The position numbers and the translations under genes were made by a program. The notes under the pieces were generated by a model. It searched no databases. It was given only the letters and a program-made list of their open reading frames with translations, and was not told the DNA's origin. Positions 1 through 11,097 of a stretch of DNA of 38,041 bases are shown here, in pieces (the first letter of the stretch is position 1; each line of letters opens with the position of its first letter). The DNA comes from Haplomitrium mnioides (lineage: Eukaryota; Marchantiophyta; Haplomitriopsida; Calobryales), in assembly GCA_049999725.1 (NCBI GenBank), contig JBNGIS010017744.1:1-38041 (forward strand), given 5' to 3'.

Positions 1-800
1 CCTTCGGCCAGACCCTCGATATGTCACTGCTTCGGGCCCTCTTCCTTGGCTCCCCTGTTGGATTCCTCGCGGAACCCTTTAAACCGGGCTCCCCACGTCG
101 TAAGTCGCTTCGGAACCCTGTTAAGCGGGCTCCCCACTTAGGGAGGCGCCTGTCCGTAGATTCCCGGGCTCCCTGGTGCCGCCACGTTGTCCGTGGAATC
201 CCGTGAAGTGCTCCAGAGGCGCCACGTTTCCGTGGGCTCTTGCGGGGCCTTCCGGGGACTCCACCTTTCCGCACGGCTTCACGGACTCAAATGGAAGGAA
301 TCGATCAGACTTTGCTGGGCGCGCTCCTGCTTGCGGGATCGAGGCGTCCCTCTTCCCTGGCGTTGCTCGCCCTCGTGACGATCTTACCTTCTCATTTCTC
401 TCCTTGAACCTTGCTTCCCGATTTGTGGCCGCTACAGGACCCCCGCGATCTGCCTTTCTTCAGAGTGCCTTCGAGTTTCGTCGTTGTGGATCCGTTCCTC
501 GCCCTCCTACGATCGCTACGCCACAGGTGGCTGCTCTCTTCCTTCTCCCCAGGCTCCGATCCCCGCATCCTCCTGAGGCCCACGGGTTCTCGCTGGCCTG
601 ATTCGAATTTTGGAAGGTGCCCCCTCCTCTGGCTGGCGACCCTGGTTCCTTCCTCCTCTCTTCCGCCATGATCCTGTTTCCCTCCCAGGACTCATGCGCC
701 CTGCTCTTAGTAGCTGTTTGAGGGTACTTTGTGGCTCCTGAGAGGCCCTCACACTTTCCAAGGCTTATTGTGTCGCTGATGCTTCTGATTTCTTGCATTT
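1..800. other. GC-rich stretch of unknown nature
   Basis: This block is clearly richer in G and C than the AT-rich DNA that follows it. Open frames exist on both strands but none shows a family I recognise, and their overlap in several frames is what high GC alone produces. A short direct repeat is visible: a motif beginning GGAACCC and ending GGGCTCCCCAC occurs at 71-96 and again at 112-137, a 41-bp period. On the minus strand the similarity of the adjacent ParB/methyltransferase pseudogene to its second copy stops at about 800, so this block begins where that gene is broken. It may belong to another transposable element inserted at or joined to that point, but no LTR, PBS or polymerase motif is seen. 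Confidence 0.4.
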
Positions 801-1951
801 TGCTTGAGTGCTCCAAAGCACCGGCTGACAGTGATTGCCATTTTGCTCTTGATGTTGGAGCCTAAATTGGCTCAGACTTTGTTTCCTCCTCTGAGCTACT
901 GGGTGTTGAAGATGAAGGGGTAGCAGAAGAGGACCTTGTTGGAGATTGGCAGGGAGCTGGCTCCTCCTCAATAATTGCAGTTGGAATAGGCTTCTTCTTT
1001 GGGATGGCATATTTTTTGTTTTTTGGAGCTCCAATTGGCTCCATCGCCTTTCTCTTTTTTGCAGCTGATGGTTTTGGTTTTGCTATAGTTGACATGTCGC
1101 CGCGCTTGGATGCAGCACAAACTACTGAATGTGGACACCTTTCTTGGGCTTTATCAGTTTAATGCTAGTGGCCATCTTGATAAAATCACGTTTGACGAGC
1201 TTCACGTCTTGGTAGCCATCCACAAAGTCCGCCAAAAGTTGTATGAACTGAAAAACAAAATAAAAAACCCATCAAACATGTTAAACCAAAAGTTTCCAAG
1301 TGTTTACAATAAGTAAAAATGTACATAACATTCAGTCTAAGCTAAAAAGACTAGGGAGTCCATGCGCGCATGGACTTGAGAGTCTAAGCGTGCATGGACT
1401 TGGGAGTCCATGCACGCATGGACTTGTGAGGCCATGCATGCATTGACCTGGGACTCCAAGCGAGCATAGACCTGGGAGTTCATGCGCGCATGGACTCTAA
1501 GGTCATTGCACGCAAGGACTCACAAGTCCATGCGCACATTGAGTTCCGAGTTAGTACAAAAAGAAAACATATGAAAATGGGTTTTGAGATCTTACCTTGC
1601 CGTCTTCCTTAGCCATCTATAGATGCTTGACAAAAATATCTCTCTCGTTCAACTCTGAAAAGCTAAATCCTTTGCGAAGCCTTGTATAGGGTAATGGCAT
1701 CCTATGATTGCACAAGCAGCCCAATGATGGCTCGTTGTCTCTCTTTAATAATCATTATTTGGACAATGAGATTGAGGTTAAATTTTTCACCTTCACCAAC
1801 AAAAAGGTAAAGGTGTTGATTAGGGTCTTTCAAGGATCCACAATTAACTAGCCAATCTCAGTCTAATTTTTTTGGCTCAAGAGTCTTGATAACATCCGAA
1901 TAAATTAAAGGCTTTAGTTGAGCAGGTCTGGAAACATTGACTTGTGATGCC
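801..1951 (-). pseudogene. ParB/DNA-methyltransferase family gene, N-terminal two exons (copy A)
   Basis: Read on the minus strand, an ATG at 1951 opens a coding-like exon (1951-1596) starting MASQVNVSRPAQ and containing the phrases EPKKLD and ERQRAIIGLL. It has in-frame stops and at least one frameshift, and it ends DGK before a canonical donor (AAG|GTAAGA). The intron (1595-1248) ends TTTTTCAG. Exon 2 begins at 1247 in the same phase with FIQLLADFVDGYQDVKLV and continues through a lysine/serine-rich linker (KKRK, EEEPAP, SRAKWQS) to about 800. The same exon 2 occurs in the other orientation from 11186 (FTQFLADFVDGYKDAKRV), which shows that minus is the coding strand. The ParB-like and methyltransferase parts are absent because homology ends at about 800. 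The N-terminal exon matches no family I know. It is a truncated pseudogene. Confidence 0.7.
1356..1547. repeat. 24-bp palindromic tandem array, 8 units, inside intron 1 of copy A
   Basis: Eight head-to-tail units with an exact 24-bp step start at 1356, 1380, 1404 and so on. The best unit reads GAGTCCATGCGCGCATGGAC followed by a 4-base spacer. The core AGTCCATGCGCGCATGGACT is a perfect 20-bp palindrome, and the other units carry substitutions mostly in the central alternating purine-pyrimidine part. The whole array lies within the intron at 1248-1595. Confidence 0.93.
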
Positions 1952-2383
1952 ATTTTCCAAAAAGTAAAAGATGGTAGAATTTGAGGTGAAAAATTTAAAG
2001 AACAAAAGTTCACAAAAATCAAACGGTTGAAAATGGCAAAACAACAAGAAAATGCAAAAAACACAGATGACAAGAAAACAAAAACTAGAAAGTGAACTCG
2101 CGACAATGGAAAGAAACTTTCCATTGACGTTTCTTTTATATCTTAATTTCAAAAATAGGTCTTTTTATACCAAAAAATGATTCGCGCAGCTCTTGACACA
2201 CTCTTGACAGCTCTTGACATTCATGTGGTGCAAAAAAAAACAGTTAGTATATAAAACATCACTCGTTTTCATCTTTCCAATTTTGTTTTTCACTTTCTTC
2301 ACAAAAAATTCCCAATCGGTAAGCGATAGACTACCAAAAACGTCAAGTGTGATGATGAGTATATTGGGAAAAAAAGATGGCTT
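1952..2383. other. AT-rich spacer
   Basis: This is the region upstream of the ATG of the minus-strand pseudogene and of the plus-strand DUF7869-like locus. Frames open on the minus strand here encode only low-complexity F/L/C/S-rich peptides, as expected from A/T runs. I see no RNA gene and no clear promoter element. Confidence 0.45.
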
Positions 2384-2416
2384 ATGTTGAATCAGATCCG
2401 AGAAGATCAAGAAAGT

Positions 2417-2566
2417 GAACCTTATGCTTGCATAGGATCAAAGATTGAACCATATACGCGTATAGGGTCAAGGAATGAATCCAATGCACGCATAAGATTA
2501 AGGAGTGAACAACTTACACGCAAACGATCAAAGAAGGAACTCAGTGCTCGCAGAGAATCGAAGAAA
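2417..2566 (+). repeat. 30-bp tandem repeat, 5 units, in the N-terminal part of the DUF7869-like locus
   Basis: Units begin GAAC or GAAT at 2417, 2447, 2477, 2507 and 2537, an exact 30-bp step. In the plus frame they encode a degenerate decapeptide (EPYACIGSKI, EPYTRIGSRN, ESNARIRLRS). Each unit contains a degenerate palindrome of the form TATGCNNGCATA, related to the 24-bp arrays elsewhere in the window. Because 30 is a multiple of 3 the frame is kept through the array. Confidence 0.9.
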
Positions 2567-3959
2567 CAAACTTCTACAAGCACAATATCTTTGTTGTCGA
2601 TCAAGTAGTCAAACTTGAATCTTTCTTTTGACTACTCCAATAGATCAACAGAAAGACATTCAACTCAAAATTTCCATACGATTGTGGATCTTTCTTCGTC
2701 CTCATCTAAGAGAGACATCAATATTCATGATCAAAGTATGTTTGTCCAAAACACAAAAAAATACAGTCTGTGGGCGATTTCAATTTTGAAGATGAATCGA
2801 TGTCCCTGATAGCACCATTCAAACAATGAGTGATTTCAATTCAAGTTGGATCTCGCAATGAGATTGGAAAATCTGAAACAAATCAAATTCTTTTGGAAGA
2901 GCCTTCAAACGACAGTTTGGGAAATGATTCTAGCACAAAGTCTCAATCAATTAATATTTTGTTGGAGTTATTGCTAAGGGCACCAATTATATTACAAAAA
3001 ACATTTCCTAATGTTTGAGATATTGATCAAGATTTTGTTTTAGAATGGTGCAGTTCTCCCAATCCTCAAAGAGCCTCATCCTTCAAAAGCCGTTTACGAA
3101 GTAACAAATAATGTTTATGATGATGATGAAGATCTTCAAGACGATGAGTTATCTCCCATTGTTGGAATAGCCTACAAACCGAATTGACCAGAACAACATA
3201 AGAATTTTTTATCTGGGTCAAAACCCAAATGAGTAAACTCCTTACATGAAAATTCTTTGCAGAAAGTCCATTCTAGTAAGAGCTTTATGAAGAAAAATCT
3301 TGATCCAATGTCAATTTCTGAATTGAAGAGAATTACATGTTGTCAAAATGATTTCTTGTTGTTATGCAAGACAAATGTTTTGAAAATTGTGAGAGAAATG
3401 TATTTTGGACAAAGCATGAAGAATTGAGATATCACATTGCATGATTTCTTGGGGAACACCAAGAAAAGATCATGATGTTGATAATTGGTTTACTCTACCT
3501 AGTAGTACTATTGTCTGTTAAAGAGCTTTCAAGTTAATATTATCAGTAGGGAATGATAGAATCCAAAGGATTCAAAATCTCAAAAATGCGGATCTTAAAG
3601 GCATTTATGGAAAAGGAGAATTATCGGCTAAAGGAGTTTTTATGCGTGAATGGATGGACAGTTTTTTTTCAAGGACACTACGAGAGAATGCCAACTTATA
3701 AAGTTTAAAACTTGTTGATAATTTTGCAAAATGGCAAGTTTATGACTACTACACAACTTATTTGAAAGAGTAAGATCCCTATTGTATTCTTAGTTTCTTC
3801 AGTTTTACAAAATATTGGAGAACTCATTTTCCAAATGTAAAAATTCCAAAACACAATAGATTTTCTATTTGTGAAACATGCAAAGAAATAAAATCATTGC
3901 AAGAAAAATTTGTCTTAGATTCCGACAAATGTAACAAATTTCTTCCATTTTGAAACCTT

Positions 3960-4690
3960 TGGTTAATTCATGCTCTTTTTTCTAGACTCAAAGCTTAGTT
4001 CTAGAGATGTTATGTTTTCTCAACTTAGTGCTAAAAGATATTTGTTTTGTTAAGTTGTTCAGCAAACAAGATTTGAGTTGAATAATTCTTAGCAACTTGA
4101 GTTGTGAGAAGAGTGTCTATGCTCGCATAGGGTTTGTTGTTTTTAGTTTGAATCCAAACCTTGTCTACAATCAAATAAAGCAAGGAAATGAATATGATTC
4201 TTAGTGGTGACCTTAGCCTTGCGACAAGTTTTGCTTTTGTTGCTTTAAATCAAGAGCCCTTTGTATGAAAAAAAATAGTAAGAACCATTTTTTTTGGTTT
4301 GCAAATCCTATGGGTGTATAGGATTTGTTTTTGTTTCTTTTTAAACTAGTCGTAACAACAGTCAAAGCAAGCCATAATATTGGTGTTGTTACTTTGGTCC
4401 TATGCGTGCATACAATTAGTTGTTGTCTCCACTCATCCTATACGCGCATAGGATGTGTTCTAGTTTTTTAAATCTTTTGCGAACAAGGAGTCCAAGCTAC
4501 CTTTGAAACTATAGTTCCAATTTGTGACCTTTTGTTAGCAATTCTTGTTTTTCTCCTTTTAAAACATGTGTTTATTTTAAATCAAATAGATTTCCTTTAT
4601 TTAAATTCCCTAAAGTTTATTTTTAATCTCTTAAAAAAATTTCATTTCTACAAATCCAAACATTTATTTAAGATGATTTGAATGATTTTA
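3960..4690. other. Intron-like spacer with dispersed palindromes inside the DUF7869-like locus
   Basis: Protein similarity stops near 3960 and resumes near 4690. The stretch between is T-rich and has no coherent frame, so it is either an intron or an insertion; no unambiguous donor and acceptor pair was found. It contains palindromes CTATGCTCGCATAG (4117-4130), CCTATGCGTGCATA (about 4399-4412) and TCCTATACGCGCATAGGA (4436-4453). Confidence 0.5.
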
Positions 4691-6470
4691 GCATCTAAGG
4701 TTGTCTTCTGAAGTTCCAAACATTGACATATGTTTTATTGAACTACTTTTATGTCTTTCATGCCTTGTGATGATGCAGTCAAATATAATCGCCAATTGTT
4801 TCTTCATCGTGACCAACAAATGGAAAAAAGAACAAAACTTGCAAACCATCAAAGAAAATATTATACCGATAGTAAAAAATACTTGAGAATTGTCATTGAT
4901 GAAATGGATCAGAAGAAAACTACTATTCCACACTAGCTCCCGCCACCAAAAAACATTAACAAAGATTGTTTGGTAGGTGTGCATGTTGTTGGTGCTTTAA
5001 TATTCAATTATATTCTTTCTTCGAGGGTCTTCTTTACCTACAGAAACTTGAGAAGCATCTTATTTGACAATTACTGTGCTCAACAAAATATTATGTGACT
5101 TTGAAAAGGCGGTACTTCTATATTTGTATCTTCAATTGGACAACATGACACAAGAGAATAAAAATTCTATCTTATTTGGATATCTTAGTCTCTTTATTAC
5201 CAAGAATGTTTTTCGAAAAATCAAGGTGGGATTTCTCATGGTCGGCCATACTCATGATCAAAGCAATCAAATGTTCAACTGGTTCTTGAAATGTTTGAAA
5301 CGTGTCAAAGCTTTCACAGTTACGAGTCCTAGCGATGAATTTCAATTATCCTATAATCCTAAACCTCAAGTAACTCTTTTGTCAAAATGTTTATGCAACA
5401 ACGTCTCTCTTTGGTTCAAAGGATAAATGATATTACCTTTAATCAACAATTAAAATTCCAGTTGAATGATTCCGAGACAAAGATTTGGAGCAAACAACTT
5501 TCAACAAATGAATTTTGCTTATCTTTGAATGGTATTTGTCAGCTCAAGTGTCTTCCTGAAGTGAACAGAGAAATTTTGAGTTCAATGTTGATTCCTCTCA
5601 AAGCAGATTCTGAAATCAAAAGATCTCAAAAGGAAGAAAAAGAAGTTGATCCTGAGAAAGTGGTCTTTGCAGTAAGGGACAATATAAGTGAGAGCTGCTA
5701 CAAGCTCTTTACAGATTCTGACATTCAATGGCGGAATGACTTTTTTCTTGCCCAACATGAGATTGCGGCTTACATCCTTGAAAAAAAAAGACGAGGACTC
5801 GAATCAAAAATTACTTTCCACTTCACAACTGTGAAACACTTGTAATGATTCTCAAAATGTTCGTCTAGGTTTTGAGCTTGATGCTTAACAGACAAAAAAG
5901 ATTCCATTATAACAAATACTTTCTACATGTCAAGCAATCTATCATGGAGCACCTAGGCCGCAAGAAGGAACTTTTTTGCACAACACTCGATACAAACATA
6001 AATTTGGCAATCTATATTAGATGAAAGCTAGAATGTCTATTTGTGTTGTTGCATCTCTAAATCCAAAAAGTTGCCAAAGTTCTCAAAGTTTTGTCATTTG
6101 ATGAGGAAGATCCCCTAAACCCGAAATGAGTACGTGTTCAATGGTTTGCTTGTGAGGATGAGGATGTAGTTTCTCAACAATACTTCTTAGAAAAAATAGC
6201 AGCAAGAAAAGGAAAACGCAAATCCAAAGTTAAATATTGATGTACTTGATGTGACAAAAATCACAATTCTGTCTTTTGATTTTCTTCTTACACAAAACTA
6301 ATTGAGAAAACCACTCTAGCTACCATTAATTCAAGTCTATTGAGTACAAAAGACAAAAGTCTCTTAATCCTGAAAGAGATTCAATCATTGTCATTAACAC
6401 TGAGGCAAATCAAGTAAATCTTGATGAATCTTATAAAGCTGAATCCAAAGAAGTCGAGACAAGTGACTAA

Positions 6471-7618
6471 AGTCATTTAAAAATTTTATTGTATATTGTG
6501 TTTTCAATTATATTGTAATTAAAGATTATTATTTTATAAAGTACGTGAGAATGTTATGAAGCAATTTGTTGAATTTATCTGCCACTTTCAACATTTTAGT
6601 GTAAATAATTCCAAGTTGAATGTTATTCTTTGTAAATAAAACTCAAATCTTTACATAATAATTTCATTTGCTTTGTAAAATATTTTCTTATCCAAAATAT
6701 AAGTATGTTGTTTAGTACTTGCTAGAAGAGTTTAAGGTTATTGTATCGCTAAAGCATTTGCCCAAATTAACTACTTACTTTTTACTTGTAAGGACTTTGA
6801 TGTATAACTTAAAACCTTTGGTGCGCTTTGACTTAGATGTAGAGCTTTATACTTGTTTTACTTTTAGATTCCAATTCAGAAAACAAAATCTTTAGCGTAT
6901 ATAGAGTTTGTTCCAAAAAAATAAAACGTTTACCGTTCTGTATCTTTGGTTGTAGAAGTATGAACCCTATGCATACACAGACTTTGATTTGTAAGTCAAA
7001 ACATTGTGCGCTCAAAAACTCTTCTGCGGAACTTTAAACCTAGGTTCTTGATAGTCTTTGTTGTGGAGTTTTCAGATGGTGAGCTTGCATTCCTATGCAC
7101 GCATAGAATTTGAGGTGAAGTGTTCAGTTGTTGAGCTTGGATTCTTATGTGAGTATAGACTTTGGAGTGGAAGTCCAAGCCTTCCACACATTCTACTTCT
7201 CATATACAACCCTCAAGCTTCTACATACAAAGACTACCGGTTAGAACTTAGTTTCTACACAAGTCATAGGCTCTTTTGTAGAACTCAAAACCTTTGTTTG
7301 GTAGAATCAAGTCAAAAACTTGGGAGATGTTTCTTGTTTACACTCTTAATTTACTCTCCTTATCCATTGCCTTTTTGATTCTTAACTATGACTCCTTTGT
7401 GTCTATACTTCATTGAATTATAAAATATTTTAAAATACGGAAACCTTTTCTTAAAACCCACTTTAACTTTTGCGTGCATGGATTTTCAGCTACAAATGAA
7501 AGCTTCTTTCTTGCTTGAACTTGAAAATAGAGCTTCTAAATCCATGCAATTTTTTTGTTTTGTTGGTTGATGTATCTACGATTGCAAACTCATTCCCTTG
7601 ACTTCTAGTCCACTTGGG
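6471..7618. other. AT-rich stretch, no gene seen
   Basis: No frame here has a recognisable product. Isolated copies of the palindromic motif occur, for example TCCTATGCACGCATAGAA at 7091-7108, with weaker forms around 6967 and 7150. The stretch may be the remnant 3' flank of the DUF7869-like locus. Confidence 0.5.
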
Positions 7619-7718
7619 NNNNNNNNNNNNNNNNNNNNNNNNNNNNNNNNNNNNNNNNNNNNNNNNNNNNNNNNNNNNNNNNNNNNNNNNNNNNNNNNNN
7701 NNNNNNNNNNNNNNNNNN
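7619..7718. other. Assembly gap of 100 N
   Basis: Exactly 100 consecutive N, the conventional length for a scaffold gap of unknown size. It cuts the left part of the LTR beginning at 7719. Confidence 0.99.
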
Positions 7719-7988
7719 AGAAACTCTAGAATGAGAAGTAGGGCTATGAAACCCTTCTATTTATAAAAGAGAAGAAGGTGTCATCTTTCTTTCTTCACTT
7801 ACAAGTCACTTCTAATTTCAACCCTAAATTGATCAGTTAAAAATCACTTCTAATTTCAACTCTAAAACTCTAAAAGTGACCTTGAAGGCAAGTAATCTAA
7901 TCTCAAACCTAAAAGTGACCCCCTACCACTTCCTTCACTCCTCTCTATTTTCTTATAAATAGCGCAACATCACACTTGTACTATTACA
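7719..7988 (-). mobile_element. Partial 3' LTR of chromovirus element 1 (LTR family A)
   Basis: The sequence is closely similar to 16297-16565 and 24550-24842, including the block that reads TATAAATAGAAGGG on the minus strand and repeated AAGTCACTT/AAGTGAC motifs. Its right boundary ends TATTACA at 7988, so on the minus strand the LTR begins TGTAATAG. The other end lies in the assembly gap. The element body lies immediately to the right, which makes this its 3' LTR. Confidence 0.75.
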
Positions 7989-10900
7989 TAATCTTCACAT
8001 TCTAATTAATGATGTCCTTCTTATAACCGACAATTTCAAATAATTGAATAGCCTCTTGGGCATTTTCAAGGTTTGAACATAGCTTCCAAGTAGCATCATG
8101 AAGCGGATATACCTTCACCAAAACTTTATATTGAACTTGAGGACGTTGCCCACACTTGAAGACTCATTTAGCCAAAATATGATCCACGTCATATTCTTCA
8201 TGATCATAAAAAACTATAAGTAGAGGAGGAATTTGAACACGATTTGGAAAGAAAAGAAGGACTAGAAACAAAAGGCTTAGGTTTGGAGACATGGAATGCA
8301 GGATGAATCTTCATATAGAGAGGAAGAACAAGTTTGTATGCAATAGAAGAAATAACTTAAGAATTTGAGAAATGACCAATCCAAGCTGGAGAAAACCTAC
8401 AAACTTGAGTATCTAAACACAAAGAAAGATCATGAGTAGAAAGCATAGTTTTGTCATCTAAAACAAAAGAGAAATCATGACAATGTTTATCGGGATATTT
8501 GTTTGCCGAATTTGATCAATATGAAGATAGTTTCCTGCATCTTGCAAAGAGGAAGATAAATGAGACAAAAACATGCAAAGACTTAGAACATTGGAAGAAG
8601 AAGGAGAAAGCAAACCATTGGGAACAAGAGGATGGTGACTTGAATTGAGAAAGAAATGAGAAAATCCAAGACTTACTAGTTGTATGCAAACTCTACAGTT
8701 GATAAGAAACTATCCCAATCCATGTGATGAACGTTGATAAACGTTATAAGCATATCCTCCACATTGCGATTTGCACGTTCAGTTTGCCCATCTATTTGAG
8801 AATGATAAGCTATAGGCATAGATAGTTTGATACCCAAAAGTGTGAACAACTCTTGCCAAAACTTTCCACTGAGTCGTGGATCTCTATAAGATATTAACAC
8901 CTTTAGCATTCAATGATAACAAAAGGTTGTATCAAAGTAAATCTTTTCCAATTGTAGAGCATCCAACGTATCTATTGTTGGTGCTAGATGAATATGTTTG
9001 CTTAGTTTATCCACAAACACCACAATGGTAGTAAACCCACAAGATGTAGTTGGAAGAAAATGGACAAGATCTAAACTTACATATTCCCAAAGACTAGTAG
9101 GAATTGGTAGTGGTTGAAGAAGATGAGCTGATTTTTGATTTGAAGTCTTGATTCACTTACAACTTTCACAAGAACAAACAAAACCACGAACATCTCTAGT
9201 TAGGTTTGACCACCAACAAGTGCGTTGAAGCAACTCCATAGTCTTGTCCACCCAAGACACATAAAGATTAGAATTTCATGCGTTTCTTGTAAAAAATCTA
9301 TTTGAAACACATCATCTTGTGAAATATATATTTGATAACCTTTATAGAAAATACCATCCCGAATGGAAAAGGTATGAAACTCACTATCTTTGATTGCCAA
9401 ACATGCTTTAACAAGATTAAAAAAGGCATCTTTCTATAACTTTTGTCGAAAGCCATCACTAGTTGCTTCATTAAAATGCAACATACTAACACTTGCAACC
9501 TCCAACATATTTAGTCGATGATCGGGTCTCCGTGACAATGCATCATGAATGGTGTGAAACCTTCCTGGATCACACTCCAACTTGATATTAAAGAGTTTTA
9601 GTTGATCTTCCCATCGATGAAGACTGGTCATGTTTTCCAAATGAATTGACTAGAACAAAGGCTTGTGATCAGTGCGCATAAGTATCTGCTTTCATATAAG
9701 ATAGTGTCTCCAAACCTTGGTAGTATAAACCATCGCCGACTACTCTCTATCCCTTGCAAAATTGTTCATCTCTGTCGCATTTAGTCAACGTGACATGAAG
9801 GCAATCAGATGAAGTCCTTCCTCAAATACTTGTTGTAACACTACTCCAATAGCGAAATTGGAGGCATCAAAATCAACTATACAACTTGCATTTGGGTCAT
9901 ACAATTATAGAGTTGGACGAGAAAACACCGCATCTTTGAGTTGTTGAACTGCCTCTTGCTCTTTGGTCATCTATTGAAAATTTAACTCCTTACCTAACAT
10001 ATTTGTAAGCGGTCCAACAATATGAGCATAGCAATGGATGAATCTTTGATAAAAACTTGTTAACCCATTGAAAGCTCGAGCATACTTTGCATATTTTGGT
10101 GTTGGCCACTCTCTGCAATGGTCTTATTTTTCTTTTCTTCCATCTTGATGCAGTCCGCAAATACTTTATGCCATAGGTAAGTCATCTCTTGCTTCCAAAA
10201 CTCACACTTAGACTTCTTGCAATAAAACTTCTAATTGCATAGTCTTGTAATACTTCCTTGAGATGAGCACGATGCTCAACTTCACTTTTACTAAAGATAA
10301 GGATATTGTCCAAAAATACCAACACTAGCTTATCCAATAATCCATCAAAAAATTGATGTATTTGATCTATGAATATGGCCAAAGCATTAGTAAAACCAAA
10401 TGTAGAAACCTTCCACTCAAAATGCCCATATCTTGTGCAAAAAGTTGTCTTTGGTACATCACTTGGCTTGATAGGAATTTGCCAATAGCCACTTCAAAGA
10501 TCCAACTTAGGAAAAATCGCACACCACTCAATTGATCCAACAAATCATCAATACAATGTAGAGTATGGGCATTTTGTATTGTTTGATTGTTCAATTCTCG
10601 ATAATATATACAAAGATAAAATCCACCATCTTCCTTTGGTACAAAGAATACCATAGCTTTCCAAAGCAAAATACTATATTGAATGAAATCTTTCTCAAGA
10701 AGAACCGTCAATGTCTTTCAAAGCTCCTCTACTTCTTGTGATGATAACCGGTATATATGTCGATTATAAATAGTACTTCTCTATATCAACTCAATTGGAA
10801 AATACATTCCTCGATCGTCTGGTAACCCCTTTGGTAAATCCTTTAGAAACGCATCTGCAAACTCTTTCAAAATATCATCAATCATTGAGGTAGGTGTACT

Positions 10901-11097
10901 TTTTCCTCCCTTCTTACTCAAATCTATGATGGGTTTGATCCAAACAGCAAAGACATGCAACTGTTGCTCTAGTGAGTTAACATGTTGAACTGATTTAGGC
11001 TTCTTTTCCAATAGTATCGAACACCCCAAAAGAAATTTCTTACTTTTCAAGGTAACTTGAATCCGTTGTTTTGCCCAATCAAATTGAGCGGATATCA
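7989..11097 (-). pseudogene. Chromovirus element 1, pol remnants (5'-truncated)
   Basis: Minus-strand order is the protease/RT junction near 11098-10781 (DLPKGLPDDRG), RT 10711-10182, RNase H with ALSRRPDHRL near 9540, integrase at 8909-8676 (SYRDPRLSGKFW, AYHSQIDGQTERANR), and a C-terminal chromodomain-like piece at about 8170-7999 (VDHILAK, QYKVLVKVYP, ATWKL). The integrase retains the D of the DPR block and the E of TERAN. Many stops and frameshifts break it. The RT core reads FLDN instead of FLDD (codons at 10305-10310). Gag and the 5' LTR are missing: similarity to element 2 stops at about 11093, next to the ParB/methyltransferase copy B. Confidence 0.85.

Larger units (their letters stand above)
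2384..6470 (+). pseudogene. DUF7869-like (transposase-like) gene, decayed
   Basis: Blocks in order form one broken polypeptide. An N-terminal part (2384-3020) opens with a 10-residue repeat. A block at about 3270-3960 contains ITCCQNDFLLLC, then FPNVKIPKHNRFSICETCKE with a CxxC pair (3870-3881). A spacer (about 3960-4690) follows. The next block (4690-5060) contains MPCDDAVKY and RIVIDEMDQKK. The most conserved block is 5064-5426, with LYLQLDN (5133-5144), ENKN, and VGHTHDQ (5241-5258) followed by NQMFNWFLK. A C-terminal part continues to about 6240. The combination QLDN-ENKN-VGHTH(E/D)D is the signature I associate with the DUF7869 family, whose acidic and histidine motifs look like an RNase H/DDE-type fold. 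The family match is good; the enzymatic role is inference. Frameshifts and stops in nearly every block mean it cannot be expressed intact. Confidence 0.65.

Noticed and set aside
176-816. Overlapping open frames on both strands in the GC-rich block as genes
   Set aside because: Several frames are open at once, which high GC explains, and none has a recognisable domain or splice structure.
1089-1316. Plus-strand open frame (starting MTCRRAWMQH) with an apparent homologue on the minus strand at 11129-11311, suggesting a small divergently transcribed gene
   Set aside because: The opposite strand at both places reads a better protein (FVDGYQD/FVDGYKD) that begins at a splice acceptor and runs into the ParB/methyltransferase frame. 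The conserved frame is the antisense shadow of exon 2.
1356-1547. CRISPR-like array
   Set aside because: Units are contiguous 24-bp palindromes with no unique spacers, in a plant intron, with no cas genes.
1858-2152. Minus-strand hydrophobic peptide (FCFLVICVFCIFLLF) as a membrane protein
   Set aside because: It is encoded by A/T runs upstream of the MASQ exon, and its composition is what such runs give in that frame.
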